From NCBI GenBank assembly GCA_047125605.1, contig CP138932.1:1178001-1242000 (forward strand): a stretch of DNA of 64,000 nucleotides, given 5' to 3'. Below are positions 33,643-42,344 of the stretch, in pieces (positions within the stretch are counted from its first letter, which is position 1; each line of letters starts with the position of its first letter). The translations under genes and the position numbers were made by a program. Below the pieces are notes generated by a model, which saw only the letters and a program-made list of their open reading frames with translations, had not been told where the DNA came from and searched no databases. Origin of the DNA: JAKVBK01 sp022447275. GTDB taxonomy: Bacteria; Pseudomonadota; Alphaproteobacteria; Rhodobacterales; Rhodobacteraceae.

Positions 33643-34992
33643 ATGAACCAGCACTACAGCGATCGTCGCAAGATCGATCCGTCACAGGGCGCGATAACGG
33701 GCGACAACACCCCCAATGATGCCAATCGGATCGAGATCGGCCCAACGCGTCTGGCGCTGGCTGAGTGGGCGCAGGCCGGGCTCGCATTGCCCGATCTGCA
33801 GGCCATGCGTCACTATCGCTGGCGACGGCTGACCAACGCCGTCGCGGCGCGGGATTACGGCGGGCTTTTGATGTTCGATCCGCTCAACATCCGCTACGCC
33901 ACCGACAGCACGAATATGCAGCTTTGGAACACGCACAACCCGTTTCGGGCCGTGCTGCTCTGCCCGGATGGCTACATGGTGATCTGGGATTACCGCAACG
34001 CGCCCTTCCTGAGCACCTTCAACCCTCTTGTGTGCGAACAGCGCTCTGGCGCGGATCTGTTTTACTTTGACCGGGGGGACAAGGTGGACGTGGCAGCCGA
34101 TGTGTTCAGCAACGAGGTGCGCGCATTGGTGCAGTCCCATGGCGGTGGCAACAAACGGCTCGCAGTCGACAAAATCATGCTGCACGGGCTGCGCGCCCTC
34201 GAGGCACAGGGCTTCGAGATCATGGAGGGCGAAGAGGTCACCGAGAAAGCCCGCGCCATCAAGGGCCCGGACGAGATCAAGGCCATGCGTTGCGCCTCAG
34301 CCGCGTGCGAGACCGCGATGGAACGGATGGAGGATTTCGCCCGCACACGTATTCCGGGCGGCGATGTCTGCGAAGATGACGTCTGGGCCGTGCTCCATGC
34401 GGAAAACATTCGCCGTGGCGGTGAATGGATCGAAACCCGCTTGCTGAGTTCGGGGCCGCGCACCAATCCCTGGTTTCAGGAGTGCGGCCCGCGCCTGTGC
34501 AATGCCAACGAGATCCTCGCCTTCGACACCGATCTTGTGGGCAGCTACGGCATTTGCGTCGACATCTCCCGCACATGGTGGATCGGCGATCGCGCCCCCC
34601 GCCCCGATATGATCTATGCCATGCAGCACGCCCATGAGCATATCATGACAAATATGCAGATGCTGGCCCCCGGCGTGATGATCCCCGAGCTGACAGCCAA
34701 CACCCATGTGCTTGATGACATCTTCCAGAAACAAAAATACGGCTGTCTGATGCATGGGGTCGGCCTGTGCGACGAGTGGCCGCTCGTGGCCTATCCCGAC
34801 AAGGCCGTGGACGGCGCCTATGACTATCCGCTGGAGCCGGGCATGGTGCTGTGTGTGGAAGCACTTGTGGGCGCAGAGGGGGGCGATTTCTCGATAAAGC
34901 TGGAAGACCAGGTGCTGATTACCGAAACCGGCTTTGAGAACCTGACGACGTACCCGTTTGATCCTGCCCTCATGGGGCAGAAAAGCTTCTAA
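33643..34992 (+). CDS. dddP: DMSP lyase DddP (M24 metallopeptidase fold)
   Basis: The 449-aa enzyme cleaves dimethylsulfoniopropionate to dimethyl sulfide and acrylate. It uses the creatinase/M24 fold, but its N-terminus MNQHYSDRRKIDPSQGA and ATDSTNMQLWNTHNPFR block are DddP-specific. The six metal ligands known from characterised DddP fall at identical numbers here: Asp295, Asp297, Asp307, His371, Glu406 and Glu421. The numbering match also supports ATG 33643 over the in-frame 33556. No dedicated DMSP transporter or acrylate pathway gene is adjacent. The gene is divergent from a DUF3445 gene and converges on an endonuclease/phosphatase-family gene 12 bases away. Confidence 0.96.
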   Translation: MNQHYSDRRKIDPSQGAITGDNTPNDANRIEIGPTRLALAEWAQAGLALPDLQAMRHYRWRRLTNAVAARDYGGLLMFDPLNIRYATDSTNMQLWNTHNPFRAVLLCPDGYMVIWDYRNAPFLSTFNPLVCEQRSGADLFYFDRGDKVDVAADVFSNEVRALVQSHGGGNKRLAVDKIMLHGLRALEAQGFEIMEGEEVTEKARAIKGPDEIKAMRCASAACETAMERMEDFARTRIPGGDVCEDDVWAVLHAENIRRGGEWIETRLLSSGPRTNPWFQECGPRLCNANEILAFDTDLVGSYGICVDISRTWWIGDRAPRPDMIYAMQHAHEHIMTNMQMLAPGVMIPELTANTHVLDDIFQKQKYGCLMHGVGLCDEWPLVAYPDKAVDGAYDYPLEPGMVLCVEALVGAEGGDFSIKLEDQVLITETGFENLTTYPFDPALMGQKSF

Positions 34993-35004
34993 GGCCGATC
35001 TAGC

Positions 35005-35859
35005 TCAGATATCAGCCACCACCCCCCTGTGATCAGATCCCACGAGCGGGCGCACCGCGATCCGCCCACCGCCCGGGGCGATTACATGGTCAATCGGCAG
35101 GGCAATGGGACCAAGGGGGAAGGTAAACCCGCCGCGCCCTGCCCGCCTGCCCCCAAGAGCCTGCGCCACCGCTTGTACCGGCCAAGCCCAGGGCACAATG
35201 TTGAAGTCGCCGGCCACAACCCGCGCGCCGTCGAGCCCCTGCACAGCCGCGAGGCTCGGGCCCAGATAATTGCGCTGCTCAAACGGCCAGGGCCAGGGCA
35301 GATGCACGGCCATAACCCAAACACAGACTGCGCCACAGCGCACCCGCAACGCCGCGTGCCCCGGCCCCGATAGCCTGTGGGGCCCCTCCGCACAGGGCAG
35401 ACGCGACAGCACGACAATCCGCCCAACAATGGGGTGGGCGGTTTCCTGTCGGTGCGGCCAGCCTGCGGCGAGGCCATCCAGAACGGGCTGATTGTGGGCG
35501 CTGACCTCCTGCAACGTGATCACATCGGGATCCATTGCGCGGATATCTTCCAAAAGCGGCTCCGGGCTGGGCAGGCTATAGAGCAAGTTTTTCTGGTAGA
35601 GCCGCAAGCCCAGCCGCTTTGCAGGGCGCGGCCAACGCCACAAGGCCCATGCGATGCTGAGGGCTGACAGCAGCGGCAGAATGCTCCAGGCGAGGCCCAC
35701 CCCGAAAAAGACGTGTCCGCCCAATGTTGCGCTGGCGGCCAGACCAACCAGAACCGGACGCCCCACCGCGGCGGCATCTGCCGCAGGCACCCAGCGCCCA
35801 AGGTGACTGAACAGCATCACTGCCAACACAGAGCCCGTGATGATCCAGTAAAAAAACAT
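35005..35859 (-). CDS. Membrane-anchored endonuclease/exonuclease/phosphatase family protein
   Basis: The 284-aa protein has two hydrophobic segments in residues 1-72, which should anchor it in the inner membrane. The catalytic domain follows from about residue 85. It shows the EEP pattern: DVITLQEVS (metal-binding Glu), VVAGDFNIVPW, PIDHVIAP and the C-terminal GSDHRGVVADI with the catalytic His. The fold hydrolyses phosphodiesters or phosphomonoesters in nucleic acids, lipids or inositol phosphates; the substrate cannot be read from sequence. It is convergent with dddP and divergent from the nucleoside hydrolase. Confidence 0.88.
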   Translation of the reverse strand: MFFYWIITGSVLAVMLFSHLGRWVPAADAAAVGRPVLVGLAASATLGGHVFFGVGLAWSILPLLSALSIAWALWRWPRPAKRLGLRLYQKNLLYSLPSPEPLLEDIRAMDPDVITLQEVSAHNQPVLDGLAAGWPHRQETAHPIVGRIVVLSRLPCAEGPHRLSGPGHAALRVRCGAVCVWVMAVHLPWPWPFEQRNYLGPSLAAVQGLDGARVVAGDFNIVPWAWPVQAVAQALGGRRAGRGGFTFPLGPIALPIDHVIAPGGGRIAVRPLVGSDHRGVVADI

Positions 35860-36038
35860 GCGTCAAAGGCTCCGTAACACATACCGCGCCCCCGAATGTG
35901 GCACAGGACAGCGGGGAAACACAGACCGCAGTATGCATCGTGCCCACCTTTGGCTCAGCCCCGCGCCACCTTGGCCGGTCTGGACATTCCCAGCGCCATT
36001 GCCCATGGCTTGTCCAAACCACCCCGGTGAGGAAAAGC

Positions 36039-36980
36039 ATGGCTGAACATCGCATCATTATCGACACAGACCCCGGCCAAGATGATGCCGTGGCCATCCT
36101 TCTGGCGCTGGCCAGCCCCGAGATTGACGTTCTCGCCATTACGGCCGTAGCGGGCAATGTCCCGCTGGCACTGACACAGACCAATGCGCGCAAAGTCTGC
36201 GAGCTGGCTGGCAGGCCGGATGTCCCTGTGCATGCCGGATGCGCAGCGCCCCTGTCGCGCAGCCTTGTCACGGCAGAACACGTACATGGCAAAACCGGGC
36301 TCGACGGGGTGGAATTGCCCGCACCAACCATGCCCTTGCAAGACGAACATGGGGTAGACGCCATCCTGCGCATCCTCGCGGACGCGCCCGCGGGCACTGT
36401 AACGCTCTGCCCGCTGGGCCCGCTGACCAACATCGCCACCGCACGCGCCCGCGATCCCGAAACCTTCGCCCGGGCCAAGGCGATCGTTCTGATGGGCGGC
36501 GCCTATTTCGAGGTGGGGAACATCACCCCTGCCGCCGAGTTCAACATCTACGTGGATCCGGAAGCCGCCCGGGATGTGTTCGCCTCTGGCGTTCCAATCA
36601 CCGTGCTCCCGCTCGATGTCACCCACAAGGCGCTGATAACGCCCCCTCGCCATGAAGCCTTTGGCGCCCTGCCCAATCGGGCCGGGCCCGTTGTGGCTTC
36701 CTGGACGTCCTTCTTTGAACGCTTTGACAAGGAAAAATACGGCAATGACGGGGCTCCACTGCACGATCCCTGCGTGATCGCTTATCTGCTCGAGCCTACG
36801 CTTTTCACCACCCGGCACATCAATGTTGAGATTGAAGTCGACAGCCCGCTCACCCGCGGGATGACCGTGGCCGACTGGTGGGGGGTGACCGATCGCGCCC
36901 CCAATGCGGATTTCGCCGGAGATGTGGATGCGGACGGGTTTTTCAATCTGCTGCACACGCGCTTGGCCCGCCTGCCCTAA
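36039..36980 (+). CDS. Inosine-uridine preferring nucleoside hydrolase family protein
   Basis: The 313-aa enzyme should cleave the N-glycosidic bond of nucleosides for salvage. The calcium-binding motif DTDPGQDD is at residues 9-16. LCPLGPLTNIA, VLMGGAYFEVGNITPAAEFN and PLHDPCVIAYLLEP are conserved family blocks, the last bearing the C-terminal Asp ligand. A long in-frame upstream extension from 35898 has no family similarity. ATG 36039 follows GAGGAAAAGC. Which nucleoside is preferred cannot be decided. It is separated by 142 bases from selO. Confidence 0.92.
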   Translation: MAEHRIIIDTDPGQDDAVAILLALASPEIDVLAITAVAGNVPLALTQTNARKVCELAGRPDVPVHAGCAAPLSRSLVTAEHVHGKTGLDGVELPAPTMPLQDEHGVDAILRILADAPAGTVTLCPLGPLTNIATARARDPETFARAKAIVLMGGAYFEVGNITPAAEFNIYVDPEAARDVFASGVPITVLPLDVTHKALITPPRHEAFGALPNRAGPVVASWTSFFERFDKEKYGNDGAPLHDPCVIAYLLEPTLFTTRHINVEIEVDSPLTRGMTVADWWGVTDRAPNADFAGDVDADGFFNLLHTRLARLP

Positions 36981-37122
36981 GCCATCCGCAGCTTGGCCTG
37001 CCACATGGCAGCCCGGCAGCGGCGATCGATGATGGCTTTCCGGCCAGCCGGCCTTATTTCAGAAGCAGCCGCGCAGGGCACCTGAAGCCCAGCGCGCCGC
37101 CCGATCCTGCAGGAGCCCGCCC

Positions 37123-38565
37123 ATGCCGCTGACCATTGCCTTTGACAACAGCTACGCCGCCCTGCCCGACCGGTTCTACACGCGCCAGGCCCCGGTGCCC
37201 GTGGCGTCTGCAGAGCTTCTTTTGCTGAACCACGGCCTCGCGGCGGAACTGGGCCTCGATGCGGACGAGCTGCAATCACCCGAAGGGCTGGCCATGCTGG
37301 CTGGAAACAGCGCCCCCGAGGAGGCCGCCCCGCTGGCGCAGGTCTATGCTGGCCACCAGTTTGGCAATTGGGTGCCACAGCTGGGCGATGGGCGCGCCCT
37401 GCTTTTGGGCGAAGTCGTGAGCCCGACAGGCCAGCGCATGGACATCCAACTCAAGGGCTCCGGGCAGACCCCCTATAGCCGCATGGGCGACGGGCGCGCC
37501 TGGCTCGGGCCGGTGTTGCGCGAATATATCATCTCTGAGGCCATGCACGCGTTGGGCGTGCCCACCACACGGGCGCTGGCTGCTGTGGCCACGGGCGAGA
37601 CCGTGCTGCGCGAAGCGCCTTTCCCCGGCGCCGTTCTCACGCGGGTGGCGCCGTCTCATATCCGCGTGGGTACGTTTCAGTACTTTGCCAGCCAGGGCGA
37701 TCGGGACGGGCTGCAAACCCTGACTGAGCATGTCATGGCGCGCCACTACCCCGCGGCGGAAGATGCGCTTGATCTGTTGCAGCAGGTTGTGGCCGCGCAA
37801 GCCCGGCTGGTGGCCCAATGGATGGGCTTTGGCTTTATTCACGGGGTCATGAACACGGACAACGCGCATGTTGCCGGCATCACCATTGATTACGGCCCCT
37901 GCGCCTTCATGGACAGGTTCGATCCGGGCAAAGTGTTCTCATCGATCGACCGTATGGGCCGCTATGCCTATGCGCGGCAGCCGGATATGGCCGTGTGGAA
38001 CATGGCACAACTGGCAACCGCCCTGCTGCTGCTGATCGATGCGGATCAGGACGTGGCCATCGCCAAGGCCACGGAGGCTGTGCACAGCTTTCCAAAAATC
38101 TACAACGCCGCCTGGCAAGAGGTGCATGGCGCAAAGCTTGGGCTTGCCACCGTACAGGAGGGGGATGACACACTGATCCACGACCTGCTGCTGCTGATGC
38201 ATGAAGGACAGGCGGATTTCACCAACACATTTCGCTCCCTTGCCGAGGGCGGGCCAACCCGTGATCAGGTCACCAACCGCGCGGCCTTTGATGACTGGCA
38301 CGCCCGCTGGCAGACGCGGCTCAAACAGGAGCCAGGCTCAGAAAGCGCCAAGCAGGACAGGATGCAACAGGCCAACCCTGCCCTGATCCCGCGCAATCAC
38401 AGGATCGAAGAAGCCATTACGCAGGCGCTCAGCGGCAATCTGGAGCCCAGCTACCGCTTGATTGCCGCCCTGTCGGCGCCGTTTGCAAGCGATCGCCAGT
38501 ATGACGATCTGCGGACCCCGCCGAGTGAGTCTGAGGAAGTGCGCCAAACCTTCTGCGGCACCTGA
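37123..38565 (+). CDS. selO: Protein adenylyltransferase SelO
   Basis: The 480-aa pseudokinase-fold enzyme transfers AMP to protein Ser, Thr or Tyr. N-terminal LPDRFYTRQAPVPV and AQVYAGHQFGNWVPQLGDG are hallmark blocks. The nucleotide site includes QLKGSGQTPYSRMGDGRA and HGVMNTDN with the metal Asp in DYGPCAFMD. The C-terminus ends TFCGT, with Cys near the place where animal homologues carry selenocysteine. GGAGC lies just before the ATG. Length is usual. It is probably transcribed alone, followed after 92 bases by an antiporter gene. Confidence 0.95.
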   Translation: MPLTIAFDNSYAALPDRFYTRQAPVPVASAELLLLNHGLAAELGLDADELQSPEGLAMLAGNSAPEEAAPLAQVYAGHQFGNWVPQLGDGRALLLGEVVSPTGQRMDIQLKGSGQTPYSRMGDGRAWLGPVLREYIISEAMHALGVPTTRALAAVATGETVLREAPFPGAVLTRVAPSHIRVGTFQYFASQGDRDGLQTLTEHVMARHYPAAEDALDLLQQVVAAQARLVAQWMGFGFIHGVMNTDNAHVAGITIDYGPCAFMDRFDPGKVFSSIDRMGRYAYARQPDMAVWNMAQLATALLLLIDADQDVAIAKATEAVHSFPKIYNAAWQEVHGAKLGLATVQEGDDTLIHDLLLLMHEGQADFTNTFRSLAEGGPTRDQVTNRAAFDDWHARWQTRLKQEPGSESAKQDRMQQANPALIPRNHRIEEAITQALSGNLEPSYRLIAALSAPFASDRQYDDLRTPPSESEEVRQTFCGT

Positions 38566-38657
38566 GGCCACACAGCCCTTATCAAGTCTCTTGGGTGACA
38601 TCGCGCGCATCGCGGTGGTATGCAGGAAGCGCGATTCAACCCCGGTGGACCAAACCC

Positions 38658-39893
38658 ATGAACTTGCTCCAAATCTCTGCACTGATCCTTGTGCTTGCGG
38701 CGGCATTTGGCACGATCAACGCGCTGTATCTGCGTCTGCCAACGGCAATTGGCATTCTTGTGGTGGCGCTTTTGGCCTCCTTCGCGGTGATGGGGATTGA
38801 TCTGCTGATCCCGGCATATGGCCTTGCCGATACCGTGCGCGCCGCAGTGCTGGAGATCGACTTCTCTGACACGTTGCTGGATTGGATGCTCGGGCTTTTG
38901 CTCTTTGCGGGTGCGCTGCATGTCAGGCTTGAGGATCTGCGGAAGGAATGGCCGATTATCCTGTTGATGGCCACCATGGGCGTTGCACTTTCAACCGCTG
39001 TCGCAGGCCTTGGCTTTGCGGCCCTTCTGGGCATGCCGATCCTGATCGCTTTGATCTTCGGGGCGTTGATCTCGCCCACCGATCCAGTTGCCGTTCTTGG
39101 AATCCTCAGAGCGGCAAAGCTGGATCCCTCGTTGGAGACAAGGATCGCCGGGGAAAGTCTGTTCAATGACGGTGTGGGCTATGTCGTTTTCCTTGTCCTT
39201 GTTGGCATCGCCTTCCCAACCGATGACACTCACGCCACGGGCTTGGCCGGGGCGGGATTGCTGTTCGTGCAAGAAGCTCTGGGCGGTGCGGTGCTGGGCC
39301 TCGTGCTGGGCTGGCTGACATGGCAGGTGATGCGGCGGGTCGACGAGTATTCGTTGGAGGTCTTGCTGACCCTTGCTCTGGCCTTCGGGGGCTATGAATT
39401 GGCAATCGCCCTGCATGTGTCTGCCCCGATCATGGCTGTCTGCGCCGGGCTCTTGATTGGCGAGATCAGCCATGGTGATACGATCTCTGAAAGCACGCGC
39501 GACTATATCGACGCATTCTGGAAGCTGATCGATGAAATCCTGAATGCCGTGCTGTTCCTGTTGATCGGGTTGGAGGTGTTTGCCGTGGCTTTCGGGCTGG
39601 ATGCGGTGAAGGCTGGCATCGCCGGAATCGTGCTTTCGCTGCTGGCGCGCCTGGCCGCCGTGGCCATACCGATCACCCTGCTGCGCCCGTTCCGCCGCCT
39701 TGGGAATGAAGCCATCCCGATCATGACATGGGGTGGTTTGAAAGGGGGGATCTCTGTCGCGCTGGTCCTGTCCCTGCCCGACAATGAGTGGAAGCCCCTC
39801 CTCCTGACAGCCACCTACATGATCGTGCTGTTCTCTATCCTCGTACAAGGCCTCACGGTGGCGCCTTTGGCCAAACGTCTGACAGCAAACTGA
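38658..39893 (+). CDS. CPA1-type sodium/proton antiporter
   Basis: The 411-aa protein has about 12 transmembrane helices and no large C-terminal domain. It carries the CPA1/NhaP core: ALIFGALISPTDPVAVLGIL, with the ion-binding SPTDP, and ESLFNDGVGYVVF, where the ND pair is the ion site, plus TWGGLKGGISVALVLSLP near the C-terminus. It should exchange sodium or potassium for protons at the inner membrane. An in-frame start at 38595 exists; ATG 38658 (MNLLQISALILV) begins directly with the first helix and is preferred. Ion specificity cannot be assigned. Confidence 0.93.
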   Translation: MNLLQISALILVLAAAFGTINALYLRLPTAIGILVVALLASFAVMGIDLLIPAYGLADTVRAAVLEIDFSDTLLDWMLGLLLFAGALHVRLEDLRKEWPIILLMATMGVALSTAVAGLGFAALLGMPILIALIFGALISPTDPVAVLGILRAAKLDPSLETRIAGESLFNDGVGYVVFLVLVGIAFPTDDTHATGLAGAGLLFVQEALGGAVLGLVLGWLTWQVMRRVDEYSLEVLLTLALAFGGYELAIALHVSAPIMAVCAGLLIGEISHGDTISESTRDYIDAFWKLIDEILNAVLFLLIGLEVFAVAFGLDAVKAGIAGIVLSLLARLAAVAIPITLLRPFRRLGNEAIPIMTWGGLKGGISVALVLSLPDNEWKPLLLTATYMIVLFSILVQGLTVAPLAKRLTAN

Positions 39894-40042
39894 GACCAAC
39901 GCATTATCGCGCGTAGGCAGCCGGCGGCTGAGTAGGCTGGCTCGCGCCGATGTGTGAACACAAGACCTTTCCCCCCCGGACCGTGGCGCATAGTCTGCAA
40001 TGAACGCCCCGGTCTGACTGCAAACCACACAAGGCCCCATCC

Positions 40043-40495
40043 ATGAGCAAGACCTTAGAAATTCGTCCGATCGAAGCGACAGATCACGCAGAGTGGAAAC
40101 GCCTCTGGACGGATTATCTGACCTTCTACGAAAGCAGCGTGTCCGAGGAAATCTATGCGACATCCTTTGCCCGGCTGCTGTCGGATGAAGCGGGCACGTA
40201 TAATGGCCATATCGCCCTGCTGGACGGTGCCCCCGTGGGCCTGGTGCATTATCTGTTTCACGCACATATGTGGCACAAGGAACAGGTCTGCTACCTGCAG
40301 GATCTCTTTGCTGACCCGTCCGCGCGCGGCGCAGGCGTGGGACGCGCCCTGATACAGTCGGTTTATGATGCCGCAGATGCCCGCGGCGTGCACAACGTCT
40401 ATTGGACCACGCAAGAGTTCAACACCACGGCGCGGCGCCTCTATGATCGGATTGGAACGCTGACACCCTTCATCAAGTACCAAAGGCCCGGATAA
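40043..40495 (+). CDS. GNAT family N-acetyltransferase
   Basis: The 150-aa single-domain protein has the acetyl-CoA pyrophosphate loop RGAGVGRALI and the preceding strand YLQDLFADPS. The C-terminal VYWTTQEFNTTARRLYDRIG is the typical beta5-alpha4 region. The substrate is unknown; small GNATs acetylate amines, amino acids or antibiotics. Its stop overlaps the start of the DUF2927 lipoprotein gene by one base (TAATG), so the two are translationally coupled, though a functional link is not evident. Confidence 0.92.
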   Translation: MSKTLEIRPIEATDHAEWKRLWTDYLTFYESSVSEEIYATSFARLLSDEAGTYNGHIALLDGAPVGLVHYLFHAHMWHKEQVCYLQDLFADPSARGAGVGRALIQSVYDAADARGVHNVYWTTQEFNTTARRLYDRIGTLTPFIKYQRPG

Positions 40496-41883
40496 TGGGT
40501 TTGCGTCTGCTCAAGCTTGCGGCACCGCTGCTGTTTCTGGCGGCTTGCAACGTGGCGCCCCTGCCGGACGGGAGCCCGCGCGACAGCGATGATACCGCTG
40601 CCGCCGCACGGCAGGCGCTGCCTCCGATGAAACAGTTCGGGGCGGCGCAGGTGCGCAGACCCACCCGGGGCAATGTCGCACTGGCGCAGGATTTTCTGGA
40701 ACTCTCGTTCGAGATGGAAAGCGGGCGCAGGCTGCCACGCATGACGCGCTTTGAAGGACCTGTCACCGTGGCCGTGCGCGGTGCGGCCCCCGCGACGCTG
40801 GGCCAGGACCTGCGCGCCTTGATCGCGCGACTGCGGTCCGAGGCCGGGATCGATATCCGCCTTGCCCGCCCCAATGAACCTGCCTCCATCACTGTCAATG
40901 TGATCACCCAGCGCGAACTGCGCCGACTGCAACCTGATGCCGCCTGTTTCATCCTGCCCAATATCTCGACATGGGAAGAGTTCCGCCGCATGCGCCGCTC
41001 GCCCCTGCTGGACTGGAGCCAGTTGACCAAGCGCACGCAAGCCGCAATCTTCCTGCCCGGGGATGTTGCGCCGCAGGAAATACGCGATTGCCTGCACGAA
41101 GAGATTGCACAAGCACTCGGCCCGCTCAATGACGTCTACCGCCTTGGCGACAGCATCTTCAACGATGACAATTTCAACCGCATCCTGACCGGTTTTGATA
41201 TGCTAATGCTGCGGGCCTATTACGATGGCGCCCTACGCAATGGCATGACCAAGGGCGAAGTGGCAGCACGCCTGCCCGCCATTCTGAACCGCCTGAACCC
41301 GGGCGGACGCGGACGCGGGGGGGGCAATGCCTCGCCAACGCCCCGTTCCTGGGTGGATGCCGTCAAGCGCGCCACCGGGCCAGGTGTCGGAGACAGCCAG
41401 CGCCGCAATGCAGCTGCCCGCGCAGTGGCCATCGCCCGACAAGCCCAATGGCAGGGGCCGCGCGCAGGCTTCTCGCTCTACATTCAGGGCCGGCTGAACC
41501 TGCTGCGTGCGCCAGATCTCGCGCTGGCCTCACTTCTGGAGGCCCGCGCGATCTATGCCAGTTCGCCCGATACGGCGCTCCATGCCGCCAGCGTGGCCAC
41601 ACAGCTTGCCGCCTTTGCGCTTTCTGCCGGACAAGCGGACAGCGCAATCAAACTGGTCGATGATGCCATTCCTACGATCAAGCGGGCCCAGAACGCCGGC
41701 GCACTGGCCACACTGCTGATGATCAAAGCCGAGGCGCTTGATCTTGCAGGCCGCCCTGCGGAGGCTGCCGCCGTCCGGCTTGAAAGCCTTGGCTGGGGCC
41801 GCTATGGCTTCGGCGACGATGCGACGGTCAGGGCGAGGTTGCGCGAGATCCGGACGCTCAGTCCGCGACCGCGCGGCGCGTAA
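40495..41883 (+). CDS. DUF2927 lipoprotein
   Basis: The 462-aa protein begins with a lipoprotein signal (LLFLAAC, Cys18 as the lipid site). The DUF2927 domain covers about residues 60-260, with DAACFILPNISTWEEFRRM and CLHEEIAQALGPLNDVYRLGDSIFNDDNF. The HEEIAQALG block resembles a zinc-protease helix, but the family's activity is not established to my knowledge. A Gly-rich linker near 280 leads to helical TPR-like sequence (330-440). It should sit on the outer or inner membrane facing the periplasm. It is coupled to the GNAT gene upstream, and a 55-aa membrane protein gene follows after 71 bases. Confidence 0.85.
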   Translation: MGLRLLKLAAPLLFLAACNVAPLPDGSPRDSDDTAAAARQALPPMKQFGAAQVRRPTRGNVALAQDFLELSFEMESGRRLPRMTRFEGPVTVAVRGAAPATLGQDLRALIARLRSEAGIDIRLARPNEPASITVNVITQRELRRLQPDAACFILPNISTWEEFRRMRRSPLLDWSQLTKRTQAAIFLPGDVAPQEIRDCLHEEIAQALGPLNDVYRLGDSIFNDDNFNRILTGFDMLMLRAYYDGALRNGMTKGEVAARLPAILNRLNPGGRGRGGGNASPTPRSWVDAVKRATGPGVGDSQRRNAAARAVAIARQAQWQGPRAGFSLYIQGRLNLLRAPDLALASLLEARAIYASSPDTALHAASVATQLAAFALSAGQADSAIKLVDDAIPTIKRAQNAGALATLLMIKAEALDLAGRPAEAAAVRLESLGWGRYGFGDDATVRARLREIRTLSPRPRGA

Positions 41884-41954
41884 TCTCACTGGCCTGCCTC
41901 ACAGGTTCACTCCACCCGGCTCAGCCCGACAAATGCAAGATCGGAGCCCACCGC

Positions 41955-42122
41955 ATGATCATCATATCATCCCTTTTGTTCGGCGCATTGCTTGGCGCGC
42001 TGCGTGCCCGCCAGCGCAAGGGCAAGGCGCTCGATATCGCGCAATATGCCGCCGCCCATGCTATTGCCTTTGGCCTGCTGGGCTTGGTGGTGACGATCAT
42101 CATCGAGCGGCTGGCGACCTAA
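41955..42122 (+). CDS. 55-aa membrane protein
   Basis: MIIISSLLFGALLGALRARQ opens a 55-aa product with two hydrophobic segments (about 2-16 and 33-50) separated by a basic, polar stretch RARQRKGKALD. That is a helical hairpin with the loop in the cytoplasm. The composition and GC-rich codon use fit a real gene, and it lies in line with the DUF2927 gene. I do not know a function. No strong ribosome site is visible. Confidence 0.6.
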   Translation: MIIISSLLFGALLGALRARQRKGKALDIAQYAAAHAIAFGLLGLVVTIIIERLAT

Positions 42123-42145
42123 ACCAGACACCCACACTGCCCGGT

Positions 42146-42205
42146 GGCTGCTCTGAGGCTGCCCAGTGGCCTCTCTGGGGCTTCGCTGCGGCTGCTCTGG
42201 GGCTG
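42146..42205. repeat. Two imperfect 16-bp direct repeats
   Basis: GGCTGCTCTGAGGCTG at 42146-42161 recurs with one mismatch at 42190-42205 in a 222-base non-coding gap before the VWA gene. It looks like local slippage in a Gly/Cys/Leu-codon-like GC-rich stretch. No gene is seen in the gap. Confidence 0.4.
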
Positions 42206-42344
42206 TGCGACAGGTGCCGCATCATCGCCGCGTGGCACCTATGGCACCGTCCTTGTGCCGCGCACGGGGCAGCGAACGCGGCGACCGGCCGCGCAAAGGT
42301 CGATAGGCCTTTCCAGCCCCGCCTCCCAAGGCTAGTTTACCTAC

